Source of the DNA: an uncultured Chlorobiaceae bacterium
GTDB lineage: Bacteria > Bacteroidota > Chlorobiia > Chlorobiales > Chlorobiaceae
Direction: 5' to 3'
Length of the DNA: 51,423 nt
Assembly: GCA_903887845.1 (NCBI GenBank)
Contig: CAISRC010000009.1
Span: 1-51,423, forward strand
Made by a program: the position numbers and the translations under genes. This document shows positions 36,351 through 45,700 of this stretch, piece by piece (within the stretch, counting starts at the first letter, position 1; each line of letters starts with the position of its first letter). Under the pieces are notes generated by a model. That model was not told the origin of the DNA, ran no database searches, and saw only the letters and a program-made list of their open reading frames with translations.

Positions 36351-37370
36351 ATGTACACCTCGATTGCTGAAACCATGAACCTCGAACAAAAAGGATTAAA
36401 GAAGCGATCAATAACGGTCGCCTATTTTTTTAATACTATCGGCCAGAAGCACGATATCAAATTGCGGCGACTGAACAGTGTTGATGAACAGAAACGGCGC
36501 ATTTTTGAGCGTGATCTTCATCGTCCGGGGCTTGCACTTGCTGGTTTTACCAACCTCTTTACCTACAAACGGATTCAAATTTTCGGTAATACAGAGACCA
36601 GATTTTTAAATCACCTTGAGGAGAAAGAAAGAATGCGGGTGTTTCAAAATCTTGTACGATTCAAGATGCCATGCATTATTCTGACCAGCAATAACAAACT
36701 GCCGGAGGATCTTCTCGATATGGCCACCAATGCCGGTATTCCTGTCTATATTACCCGATATTCCTCCACGAAAACCATCTATATTGTTACCGGCTTTCTT
36801 GATGACCAGTTTTCGCTATACCAGCAGTATCATGGCTCAATGGTAGATGTTTACGGTGTAGGAGTTCTGATTGCAGGCAGGAGCGGTCTCGGGAAATCCG
36901 AGATTGCACTTGATCTTGTTGAAAGAGGGCATGGGCTTGTGGCTGATGATGTGGTCATTATCCACCGGAAAGGGGAGTCGATGATACTCCAGGCCAAAAG
37001 AAACCATATTATCGACCATTTTATGGAAATCCGGGGTCTTGGCGTTGTTGATGTGCGGGCCAACTTTGGTATCCGGGCAATTCGGGATGTCAAGGAGGTT
37101 CAGGTTGTTGTCGAGCTGCTTGAATGGAACAAAGAGATTGCTTATGAAAGGCTCGGATTGGATACAAAATTTATAAAGATTCTCGGAGTTGAAGTTCCAT
37201 TGGTAGAATTACCTATATTTCCCGGTAAAAATATTACCGTCATTATTGAGGTGGTTGCCCTTAATTTCCTTTTGAAACGATACTCAAATTATGTCGCAGC
37301 CGAAGCTCTGACCGAAAGGATAAACAATGTGATCAACAGCGAGAAACCAGAAGATGATAGTCATGACTGA
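36351..37370 (+). CDS. hprK: HPr kinase/phosphorylase
   Basis: This 339-aa enzyme phosphorylates a serine of HPr using ATP or PPi. It has the N-terminal domain, then the P-loop GRSGLGKSEIALDL near residue 176, a catalytic Asp in ADDVV, and the family signature IRGLGVVDVRANFGI near 226-240. Organisms with few sugar-transport PTS components may still keep HprK with an HPr-like protein for regulation, so the physiological partner here is unclear. The start could also be the internal Met nine codons in (36375), which gives MNLEQKG. The 3' end overlaps the oppA-like gene by 17 bases. Confidence 0.93.
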   Translation: MYTSIAETMNLEQKGLKKRSITVAYFFNTIGQKHDIKLRRLNSVDEQKRRIFERDLHRPGLALAGFTNLFTYKRIQIFGNTETRFLNHLEEKERMRVFQNLVRFKMPCIILTSNNKLPEDLLDMATNAGIPVYITRYSSTKTIYIVTGFLDDQFSLYQQYHGSMVDVYGVGVLIAGRSGLGKSEIALDLVERGHGLVADDVVIIHRKGESMILQAKRNHIIDHFMEIRGLGVVDVRANFGIRAIRDVKEVQVVVELLEWNKEIAYERLGLDTKFIKILGVEVPLVELPIFPGKNITVIIEVVALNFLLKRYSNYVAAEALTERINNVINSEKPEDDSHD

Positions 37371-39165
37371 AAAAGGCAGAAACAGGATCGCCGCTGCAGA
37401 CAGGTTTGCTGGCTGCATGTTTTTTGCATTGTTGATGTTGGTACTCTCTTCCTGCGGGCGTCACAATGGAGGTTCTGGACAAGCTGGCAATGGGGGAAGA
37501 GCTATGGATTCAACCCTTGTTATAGCCATGCTCGGCGATGCTGATTATCTTAATCCAGTGCTTGGAAGTTCCGTGACTTCGGGAAATATTATTGGACTTA
37601 TCTATCCCTCACTTCTGCAGAGTGAGTTTGACACAGCAACAGGGCTTGTGAATTACATTGCCCTTGAAAAAAAACTGAGGGCCGTAACACCAGGTCAGGG
37701 GAAAAAAACACCGAAGGGTGCCCTTGCAAAGAGCTGGCGTATGGCGGAGGATCATAAATCCATCACCTATATTCTCAGAAATGATGCCTTCTGGAATGAT
37801 GGACAACCAGTGGTATCAGGAGATTTCAAGTTTTCCTACAAGTTGTATGGTAATCCGGTTATCGCAAGCGCCCGTCAGCAGTATCTTGCAGAGCTGCTTG
37901 GGGCTGACAAGGGCCATGTTGATTTTGACAAGGCGATTGAGACGCCTGATGATACAACCCTGGTTTTCAGGTTTTACAAGCCGGTTCCTGAACATCTTGC
38001 TCTTTTCCATACATCACTAACCCCCCTTCCTGCTCACCAGTGGAAAAATGTCAAACCGGATGAGTTTCGTCACTCTCCCCTCAATCTCACTCCGCTTGGT
38101 GCTGGTCCCTATCACCTGAAAGACTGGAAGCAGCAGCAGGAAATCGTACTGGCCTCAAGCCGGAAATCGAATCTTCCGAAGCCCGGGAACATTCCGCAGA
38201 TTACTTTCAGGGTTGTGCCTGATTACACGGTGCGGCTTGCGCAACTTCAGACAGGAGCAGTGGATGTGGTTGAAAATATCAAGCCGGAGGATTTTACCGC
38301 TCTTTTGCGTGCAAATAAGCAGATTGATGTCAAAACAGTCGGTCTGAGAGTTTACGACTATGTTGGCTGGTCTAATATCGACCAGGAAGAGTATCGCAAA
38401 AGCGGTCGAGTCAGGCCGCATCCTCTTTTTGGCTCTGCCAAAGTTCGGCTCGCCCTTACCCAGGCGATAGATCGCGAAGCGATCATCGACGGCTATCTTA
38501 AAGAGTATGGTGTTATCTGCAATACTGATGTTTCACCTTCCCTGAAATGGGCTTATAATGACCGGATTACTCCTCATGCCTTTGATCCCGCAAAGGCTAC
38601 AGCCCTGCTGAATGCGGAAGGCTGGCAGCCCGGGCCGGATGGGATTCTGCAGAAACAGGGCAGGAAGTTCAGTTTTGTGCTCTATACCAATTCGGGCAAT
38701 GCAAGAAGAAACTATGCAAGTGTTATTATTCAGCAGAATCTGCGTTCTATCGGTATTGACTGCAAGCTTGATGTTCAGGAATCAAATGTCTTTTTTGAGA
38801 ATCTTCAGCAGAGAAAGCTTGATGCATGGATGGCTGGCTGGTCGATTGGTCTGGAGATAGATCCTCTTGATGTCTGGGGTTCAGATCTCAAGAAGAGCCG
38901 CTTTAATTTTACGGGTTATCAGAATCCACGTTTGGATCAGCTCTGTGAGCTGGCTAAACAGAAAATGGATCCCACAGGTGCAAGGCCCTACTGGCTTGAG
39001 TATCAGGAGATTCTTCATCGCGATCAGCCGATCACCTTTCTCTACTGGATGAAGGAGACTCAGGGATTCAGCAAAAGGATTGAGGGCGAGGAACTCAATA
39101 TTTCCGGTACTTTTTATAATATTGATGACTGGAGGCTGCGCCCTTCGGCAAATGTTGCACTATAG
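37354..39165 (+). CDS. oppA: Oligopeptide ABC transporter substrate-binding lipoprotein
   Basis: This ~600-aa protein is a periplasmic solute-binding protein of family 5. The N-terminus carries a signal with the lipobox LSSC (Cys34), so it is a lipoprotein. The family 5 features follow: GDADYLNPVLGSS near 55, YILRNDAFWNDGQPVVSGDF near 135 (ligand-pocket region), and LGAGPYHLKDWK near 250. Substrate is likely a peptide but could be another family-5 ligand. A second ATG lies three codons in (37363). oppB starts six bases after its stop, and oppF is 14 kb away. Confidence 0.88.
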   Translation: MIVMTEKGRNRIAAADRFAGCMFFALLMLVLSSCGRHNGGSGQAGNGGRAMDSTLVIAMLGDADYLNPVLGSSVTSGNIIGLIYPSLLQSEFDTATGLVNYIALEKKLRAVTPGQGKKTPKGALAKSWRMAEDHKSITYILRNDAFWNDGQPVVSGDFKFSYKLYGNPVIASARQQYLAELLGADKGHVDFDKAIETPDDTTLVFRFYKPVPEHLALFHTSLTPLPAHQWKNVKPDEFRHSPLNLTPLGAGPYHLKDWKQQQEIVLASSRKSNLPKPGNIPQITFRVVPDYTVRLAQLQTGAVDVVENIKPEDFTALLRANKQIDVKTVGLRVYDYVGWSNIDQEEYRKSGRVRPHPLFGSAKVRLALTQAIDREAIIDGYLKEYGVICNTDVSPSLKWAYNDRITPHAFDPAKATALLNAEGWQPGPDGILQKQGRKFSFVLYTNSGNARRNYASVIIQQNLRSIGIDCKLDVQESNVFFENLQQRKLDAWMAGWSIGLEIDPLDVWGSDLKKSRFNFTGYQNPRLDQLCELAKQKMDPTGARPYWLEYQEILHRDQPITFLYWMKETQGFSKRIEGEELNISGTFYNIDDWRLRPSANVAL

Positions 39166-39171
39166 ACTTTT

Positions 39172-40137
39172 ATGCTGAGTTATCTTTTTAAGAGGTTTTT
39201 GATTGCCATCCCCCTGATTTTTGGAGTACTGACCCTTACGTTTTTCATTATCAGGCTTGCTCCAGGCGATCCGGCTGCGTTTTTTATTCAGCCGGGGATC
39301 AGTCCAAACGTAGCCGAGCAGATCAGGGCCCAGTATGGTCTTAACGATCCGGTACCTGTCCAGTATGTGAAATGGCTTGCCAATGTGCTGCAGGGTGATT
39401 TCGGGCGGAGTTTCAGTCGTGCCCAGCAGCCGGTTTTTGATGTGATTGCCGAAGCGCTTCCAATAACCATGACCATCGCCTTATTGACACTTGTTGCAAA
39501 TTTTACTTTTGGGATTCTCATTGGAGTTATCTCTGCGATTCGCCAGAATACCTTTCTTGACAGATTTCTTACGGTAACCGCTCTCTTTTTCTATTCGATG
39601 CCGGAGTTCTGGTTTGCCTTGATGATGATTATTCTTTTTGCCCTGAAGTTTCCTCTTTTTCCGGCATCAGGCCTGAACGAAATTGGTGCGGAGGGTTTCG
39701 GCCCGGTTGAGTTTGTTCTTGACCGTTTATGGCATCTTGTGTTGCCGGTGACGGTGCTCAGCATCAACGGGGCTGCCGGTATTGCCCGCTATGTCAGGGG
39801 AAGCATGCTTGAAGTTATCCGCCAGGACTATATCCGTACTGCCAGGGCCAAAGGGTTACCGGAAAAGGTTGTTATTTTCAAACACGCACTTCGAAATGCC
39901 CTTTTGCCGGTGATTACCCTTATGGGAAGTTCATTGCCCTTTATTTTCAGCGGAGCTTTGTTTATTGAGGTTATCTTTGCTTTTCCGGGAATGGGAAGAG
40001 TAACGGTCGAGGCTATTTTTGCAAGAGATTATCCACTGATTATTGCCAATACCTTTATTTCCGGCTCTTTGATCGTTCTCGGGAATCTTTTTGCGGACGT
40101 CCTCTATGCCGTCGCAGATCCGCGAATAAAGCTCTGA
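39172..40137 (+). CDS. oppB: Oligopeptide/dipeptide ABC transporter permease, DppB/OppB type
   Basis: This 321-aa inner-membrane permease has about six membrane segments, the N-terminal LFKRFLIAIPLIFGVLTLTFFII, the family LAPGDP motif, and the cytoplasmic EAA-type loop near YIRTARAKGLPEKVVIFKHALRNA. It pairs with OppA directly upstream. The second permease (OppC) does not follow: ruvB comes next, so oppC must lie elsewhere. The gene is not truncated (IADVLYAVADPRIKL-type end is present). Confidence 0.93.
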   Translation: MLSYLFKRFLIAIPLIFGVLTLTFFIIRLAPGDPAAFFIQPGISPNVAEQIRAQYGLNDPVPVQYVKWLANVLQGDFGRSFSRAQQPVFDVIAEALPITMTIALLTLVANFTFGILIGVISAIRQNTFLDRFLTVTALFFYSMPEFWFALMMIILFALKFPLFPASGLNEIGAEGFGPVEFVLDRLWHLVLPVTVLSINGAAGIARYVRGSMLEVIRQDYIRTARAKGLPEKVVIFKHALRNALLPVITLMGSSLPFIFSGALFIEVIFAFPGMGRVTVEAIFARDYPLIIANTFISGSLIVLGNLFADVLYAVADPRIKL

Positions 40138-40174
40138 CTGCACTGACTGCCGTTCAACCTGTAATGTTTTCTGT

Positions 40175-41209
40175 TTGAGAATAGAATTACTGAATACTCC
40201 CCCCGATGCGGTCGAGTCGAGGATTGAGGAGCAGATACGACCGCTTTGTATGAATGATTTTGCCGGCCAGCAGCGGCTGACCGATAACCTCAAAGTCTTC
40301 ATATCAGCGGCAAAAATGCGAGGTGATGCACTCGACCATGTCTTGTTGTCCGGGCCGCCAGGTCTCGGTAAAACGACACTTGCCTATATTATCGCTTCCG
40401 AAATGGGGAGCAGTATCAAGTCCACCTCAGGTCCACTGCTCGATAAGGCGGGTAATCTTGCGGGACTTCTGACCGGGTTGCAAAAAGGAGATGTGCTCTT
40501 TATAGACGAAATTCATCGTATGCCGCCGACGGTGGAAGAGTATCTCTATTCAGCCATGGAAGATTTTCGCATCGATATCATGCTTGACAGCGGTCCCTCT
40601 GCAAGGGCTGTCCAGTTGCGTATCGAGCCCTTTACTCTTGTCGGTGCTACAACTCGTTCCGGACTTCTGACATCCCCCCTCAGGGCAAGGTTCGGCATTA
40701 ACAGCCGATTTGACTATTATGCTCCTGAACTTCTTGAAGGTATTATTATCAGGGCATCTGGTATTCTTGGCATCGGCATTGATAGTGAGGCTGCATCGGA
40801 AATTGCCGGACGCTCAAGGGGGACGCCCCGTATTGCCAACAGGCTGCTCAGGCGAGCCAGAGATTTTGCACAGGTTGACGGCGTATCGCTGATAACCAGG
40901 GATATTGCTATAAAAACCCTTGACTGTCTTGAAATTGATGAGGAGGGGCTTGATGATATGGATAAAAAAATCATGGAGACTATCGTTAACAAATTCAATG
41001 GTGGTCCTGTCGGGATTGCTTCTCTTGCCGTCTCAGTGGGCGAAGAGCGGGATACCATTGAAGAGGTTTATGAACCATATCTTATTCAGGCAGGATATCT
41101 TACAAGAACTACAAGGGGGCGGGTTGCTACCCATCAGGCGTTTATCCGTTTTTCAACCGGTGCCAACAGTTATGAACCTTCCTTGTTTGATGCGAAACCT
41201 GATCGATAA
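40175..41209 (+). CDS. ruvB: Holliday junction branch migration ATPase RuvB
   Basis: This 344-aa AAA+ motor has the RuvB features: Walker A GPPGLGKTTLAY near residue 59, Walker B LFIDEIHRM near 108, the sensor 1 region GATTRSGLLTSPLRARFG near 150-170 including the arginine finger, and the C-terminal winged-helix DNA-binding domain (MDKKIMETIVNKFNGGPVGI, then GYLTRTTRGR). The start is TTG, since no ATG fits the family N-terminus (MRIELLN...). A TPR lipoprotein begins inside its last 20 bases. Confidence 0.95.
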   Translation: MRIELLNTPPDAVESRIEEQIRPLCMNDFAGQQRLTDNLKVFISAAKMRGDALDHVLLSGPPGLGKTTLAYIIASEMGSSIKSTSGPLLDKAGNLAGLLTGLQKGDVLFIDEIHRMPPTVEEYLYSAMEDFRIDIMLDSGPSARAVQLRIEPFTLVGATTRSGLLTSPLRARFGINSRFDYYAPELLEGIIIRASGILGIGIDSEAASEIAGRSRGTPRIANRLLRRARDFAQVDGVSLITRDIAIKTLDCLEIDEEGLDDMDKKIMETIVNKFNGGPVGIASLAVSVGEERDTIEEVYEPYLIQAGYLTRTTRGRVATHQAFIRFSTGANSYEPSLFDAKPDR

Positions 41210-42677
41210 ATTACCTCTTCTCTGCCTTCTATTCCTTTCGGCTTGTTCCTCCCGCCCTTCTCTTTCTGGTAAAGCCGCCGATCGAGATTCGCTTTCTGAA
41301 ACAACGAAAAGAGAGCTTGTTGCTGCGACACTACAAAGCGCCAAAGGAGAGTATCGTGGAGCTGTTGACCGTTATCGGAAGCTCCTGACAGCTCAGCCAT
41401 CAAACGCAGCGCTTCATTATGCCCTCTCGAAAGCATACATTGGTCTTGGCGTGCTCGATTCCGCCCGTCTATACAGCGAAAAAAGCGTTACGCTCAATCC
41501 CGCTAACAAATATTATCTAAGGTTGTTTGCCGGAATAACTCATCAGATGCATGATTACAGTCGTGCTGTTGAGCTTTCCCGACAACTTGTCGCTCTTGAA
41601 CCGGGAAGTACAGAACCACTTGCCGCCCTTGCTCTGGAATATCTTGCAGCCGATCAGCCAGAGAAAGCGCTTGCCACTTTTCAGGATATTTTAAAACGTG
41701 ATCCAAAGAACGAGACAACCCTGGCCCAGGTGCTGCTCATGGAGATAAAGCTCACCCGCTACCAGGATGCGATAGGTACCTTGAGCGCGCTTCTTGAGCG
41801 GAGCGATGGAAAAGAGAAACTTCGTCTTACCCTTGGCGAGCTTTACCGGCAGACGAAACAGTATGATCTTGCTGCCAGGACCTTCAGGGAGGTACTCCGC
41901 AGTGATCCCCGCCTTCTTCCCGTATGGCTGGGATTGTTCGATGCTGAGGTACAGTCCGGCAATCGTCCTGCTTTTCGTGAAGATCTTGACCTGTTTTACA
42001 ATACTGCTCAGATAACTCTTGAAGAGAAAATAGAGCTTGCTCAATTTTTTGTAGCGCGCTCATCCAGAGAGAGCTTTTTTGTTGAGCCAGCTTCTCTTAT
42101 GATCAGTGAAATTAAAAGACGATATTCTGGGAAAACTCCTATGACCTTCAGGTTGCAGGTGATGGAAGGAGAACTTCTTTTTCATACTGGCAAGGTTCAG
42201 CAGGCATTACGACTTCTTGAAAGGACCGTACATTCGAAAAACGCACAAAAGCAAAAAGAACTTTATGTTGAAGCCTGCAGTATCCTTGCTTTATGTTATG
42301 ACAAGATCGGTTACTCACATAAAAGTATCCATCTTTATGAGACGATTCTTCATCTGGAGCCGGGGAATATTCTCATGATGAACAACCTTGCCTATATTCT
42401 TGCCGGTCAGGGCAAGGAGCTGCTGAGAGCTAAAAAACTGGCAATGAAAGCGGTTGCAGCAGAACCTGTCAATGGAGGTTATCTCGATACCCTTGGCTGG
42501 GTATTGTTCAGGATGGGAGAATATGAAAAGGCTCGGGAAATTCTGGAAAAAGCCATTGAACTGAATCCCGAAGAGGCTGAAATCCCTGAGCATCTCAGCA
42601 AGGTGTATGAGAAACTTGGCAAGATGCAGAAGGCAATTGATATGAACGATATCTCCCGAAAACGCAAAGAAAAGTAG
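41190..42677 (+). CDS. TPR-repeat lipoprotein
   Basis: This 495-aa protein has a signal peptide with lipobox LSAC (about residue 19), then a solenoid of tetratricopeptide repeats from ~40 to the end (ALHYALSKAYIGLGVLDSARLYSEKSVTLNPANKYY is a clear unit; others near 75-130, 185-225 and 390-470). TPR lipoproteins often scaffold outer membrane or periplasmic complexes; the partner is unknown. The frame is open upstream inside ruvB, but only Met at 41190 (or 41172) precedes the signal, and 41190 is chosen. It overlaps ruvB by 20 bases, so it is coupled to it. A strong terminator follows at 42722. Confidence 0.82.
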   Translation: MRNLIDKLPLLCLLFLSACSSRPSLSGKAADRDSLSETTKRELVAATLQSAKGEYRGAVDRYRKLLTAQPSNAALHYALSKAYIGLGVLDSARLYSEKSVTLNPANKYYLRLFAGITHQMHDYSRAVELSRQLVALEPGSTEPLAALALEYLAADQPEKALATFQDILKRDPKNETTLAQVLLMEIKLTRYQDAIGTLSALLERSDGKEKLRLTLGELYRQTKQYDLAARTFREVLRSDPRLLPVWLGLFDAEVQSGNRPAFREDLDLFYNTAQITLEEKIELAQFFVARSSRESFFVEPASLMISEIKRRYSGKTPMTFRLQVMEGELLFHTGKVQQALRLLERTVHSKNAQKQKELYVEACSILALCYDKIGYSHKSIHLYETILHLEPGNILMMNNLAYILAGQGKELLRAKKLAMKAVAAEPVNGGYLDTLGWVLFRMGEYEKAREILEKAIELNPEEAEIPEHLSKVYEKLGKMQKAIDMNDISRKRKEK

Positions 42678-42721
42678 TGCTTTTTTTGTGGGTTCTTAAG
42701 CCGGCGAGCCGATGTGGCGCA

Positions 42722-42759
42722 ACACAAAAAACGACGGGATTTCGCGTCGTTTTTTGTGT
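42722..42759. terminator. Bidirectional terminator between the TPR gene and nifJ
   Basis: ACACAAAAAACGACG (42722-42736) pairs with CGTCGTTTTTTGTGT (42745-42759), a 15-bp perfect stem around an 8-base loop. The A and T tracts lie inside the stem on both arms. It is 45 bases past the TPR stop and 22 bases beyond the nifJ stop on the other strand. Confidence 0.8.
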
Positions 42760-42780
42760 GACCAGTTGTTTTGTAAAGCG

Positions 42781-45700
42781 TTACTCACCGCCAAACGTGC
42801 GGGCCGCCAGGTATTCGTAATGTGCCCATCGAGCGTCAACCTCTTTCTGGATTGCTGTGTAATACTCACCGGCAAGAGCGGGATGGCTCTTCTTGAGCAT
42901 TCTGAAGCGGTTCTCCATATCAAGAAACTGAGCTACAGGTATTTTCGGCTTTTTCGAATCAAGAATCAGTGGATTTTTCCCTTCAAGCAAACGTTCAGGA
43001 TTGTAACGATAGAGTATCCAGTGTCCGGAATCAACAGCAGCTTTCTGATTATCAAGCCCCGTCGACATGTTGATGCCGTGAGCAATACAGTGCGAATAAG
43101 CGATGATAATGGACGGCCCGTTGTATGCTTCGGCTTCAAGGAATGCTTTCAGTGTCTGATCGTCTCTGGAGCCAAAAGCAACCGAGGCAACATAGGCATT
43201 TCCATAGCTCATGGAGATCAGCCCGAGATCTTTTTTGGTTACGGTACGTCCGGCGGTGGCAAATTTTGCAACTGCCGCCTTTGGTGTAGCCTTCGACGCT
43301 TGTCCTCCTGTGTTTGAATAAACTTCAGTATCGAGCACCAGCAGGTTAATATTTTTATTGCTGGCAGTCACATGGTCAACGCCACCATATCCGATATCAT
43401 AAGCCCATCCATCGCCACCGACGCCCCAGACACTTTTTTTAACAAGCATATCAGCCAGCGAGAGTAAATTTCTGGCGTCAGACGAATCAAGCTGAAGGAG
43501 CTTCTCCTTCAGGATCGAAACCCGCTTTCTCTGCTCATAAATTTCAGGCTCATTGTTTTCAGAGGCATTCAGTATTTCATTCGTCAGTGTTTCACCGATT
43601 TCAGAAGCCACTCGTTTTAAAAGTTCGCATGCATATTCCCGCTGTTTGTCAATGGAAATTCTGAAGCCGAGAGCAAATTCAGCAGTATCTTCAAAGAGCG
43701 AGTTTGACCATGCCGGGCCAAGACCGCTTGCATTTGTTGTATAGGGTGTTGTCGGAAGGTTTCCACCGTAAATCGAAGAACATCCCGTTGCATTACCGAT
43801 CACAAGACGGTCCCCGAACAACTGGGTCATCATTTTGATATAGGGTGTTTCACCGCATCCAGCGCAGGCGCCGGAGAACTCGAAGAGAGGTTGCTGAAGC
43901 TGCTGTTCCTTGATCAGCTTTAAATTGATATGACTCCGGTCAAATTCAGGAATATTCAGATAATAGTTCCAGTTGTCAACCTCGGTTTCACGAAGAGGCT
44001 GCTGGGGATTCATGTTGAGGGCTCTTTTTCCCGGGGTGTTTTTATCTCTTCCCGGACAGACGTGAGCACAGACTTCGCATCCGGTACAATCTTCAGGGGC
44101 AATCTGAATGGTATACTTCATCCCGCTCCAGGCGGCTCCTTTTGCCTCAGCAGATTTAAACGTACGTGGTGCGCTTGCAAGATATTTTGGATCATAGACC
44201 TTTGCACGTATGGCCGCGTGCGGGCAAACGAGGGCGCATTTAGCACACTGGATGCATATCTCAGGCTCCCATACCGGAATTTCATCGGCAAGGTTACGTT
44301 TTTCAAATTTTGAGGTTCCAGTAGGATAGGTGCCATCCACAGGCAGTTCGCTGACCGGAATGTCGTCACCTTCGCCGGAAATGATTTTGGCCAGAACGTT
44401 GCAGACAAAATCAGGAGCCTCCCCGACAATAGGCTGCCGAAGTTCTTTTGCACTGTCGGCAATGGTGCCGATGGTAACCTGATGCAGGTTGGAGAGAGTA
44501 TTATCTACGGCCTGTATGTTCTGGTTTACAACATCATCACCTTTTTTCCCGTATGTTTCCCTGATTGAGCTCTTGATTTTCTCAACAGCCTCTTCACGGG
44601 GCAGTACACCTGAAATGGCAAAAAAGCAGGCCTGCATAATCGTGTTGATGCGCTGGCCCATGCCGCTTGTATGGGCAACTTTATAGGCATCTATGGTATA
44701 GAGCTTTGCCTCTTTGCGGATCAGGTGCTCCTGAACAATCTTCGGCAGTTTATCCCAGAGTTCTTCAGCAGCATAGGGAGAGTTCAGAAGCAGCGTTCCC
44801 CCCTTCTTGAGATATTTGACCAGGTCGACCATCTCAAGAAATACCCAGTGGTGGCAACCAATAAACTGAGCCTCGGTAATCAGATAGGCTGAACGAATCT
44901 GAGAGGGGCCGAACCTGAGGTGTGAAGTGGTAATGGAACCGGATTTCTTTGAATCGTAAACAAAATAACCCTGGGCAAAGTTCGGTGTGTTTTCACCAAT
45001 AATCTTGATGCTGTTTTTATTGGCGCCAACGGTACCGTCTGATCCAAGACCGTAAAAAAGAGCCCTGAACATTTCATCCGGTTCGATAGAGAAGGTTGAA
45101 TCAACCTCAAGACTTGTTTTGGTTACATCATCAGTGATGCCAACCGTAAAATGATTTTTTGGTTTTGCTGAAGCAAGGTTGTCGAAGACCGCCTTGATCA
45201 TTGCCGGAGTAAATTCCTTGGATGAAAGTCCATATCTGCCGCCAATGATAGTCGGTACAGCTTTCAGCAAGCCATTCTGCTGACCCTCGTGCATGGCATT
45301 GACGGTGTCAAGGTAGAGCGGTTCACCTGCACTGCCGGGTTCCTTAATACGGTCAAGGACTGCAACAGAGGTAACGGTAGACGGAAATGCTTTGACAAAG
45401 CGCTCAATATCAAATGGACGGAAGAGACGGGCATGGATGACACCGACTTTTTCGCCCTGCTTGTTGAGATATTCCATGGTTTCACGGGCGGTTTCAACAC
45501 CTGAACCCATCAGCACAATAACACGTTCAGCATCCGGCGCACCGTAGTATTCGTAAAGATTATAATGGCGGCCTGTGAGCTCTCCGAATTTCGCCATCAC
45601 CTTTTCAGTAATTTCAGGGCAGGCATTGTAGAAACTGTTGACAGTCTCCCTTGCCTGGAAATAGATATCCGGATTTTGTGAGGTTCCCCGAATAGCAGGT

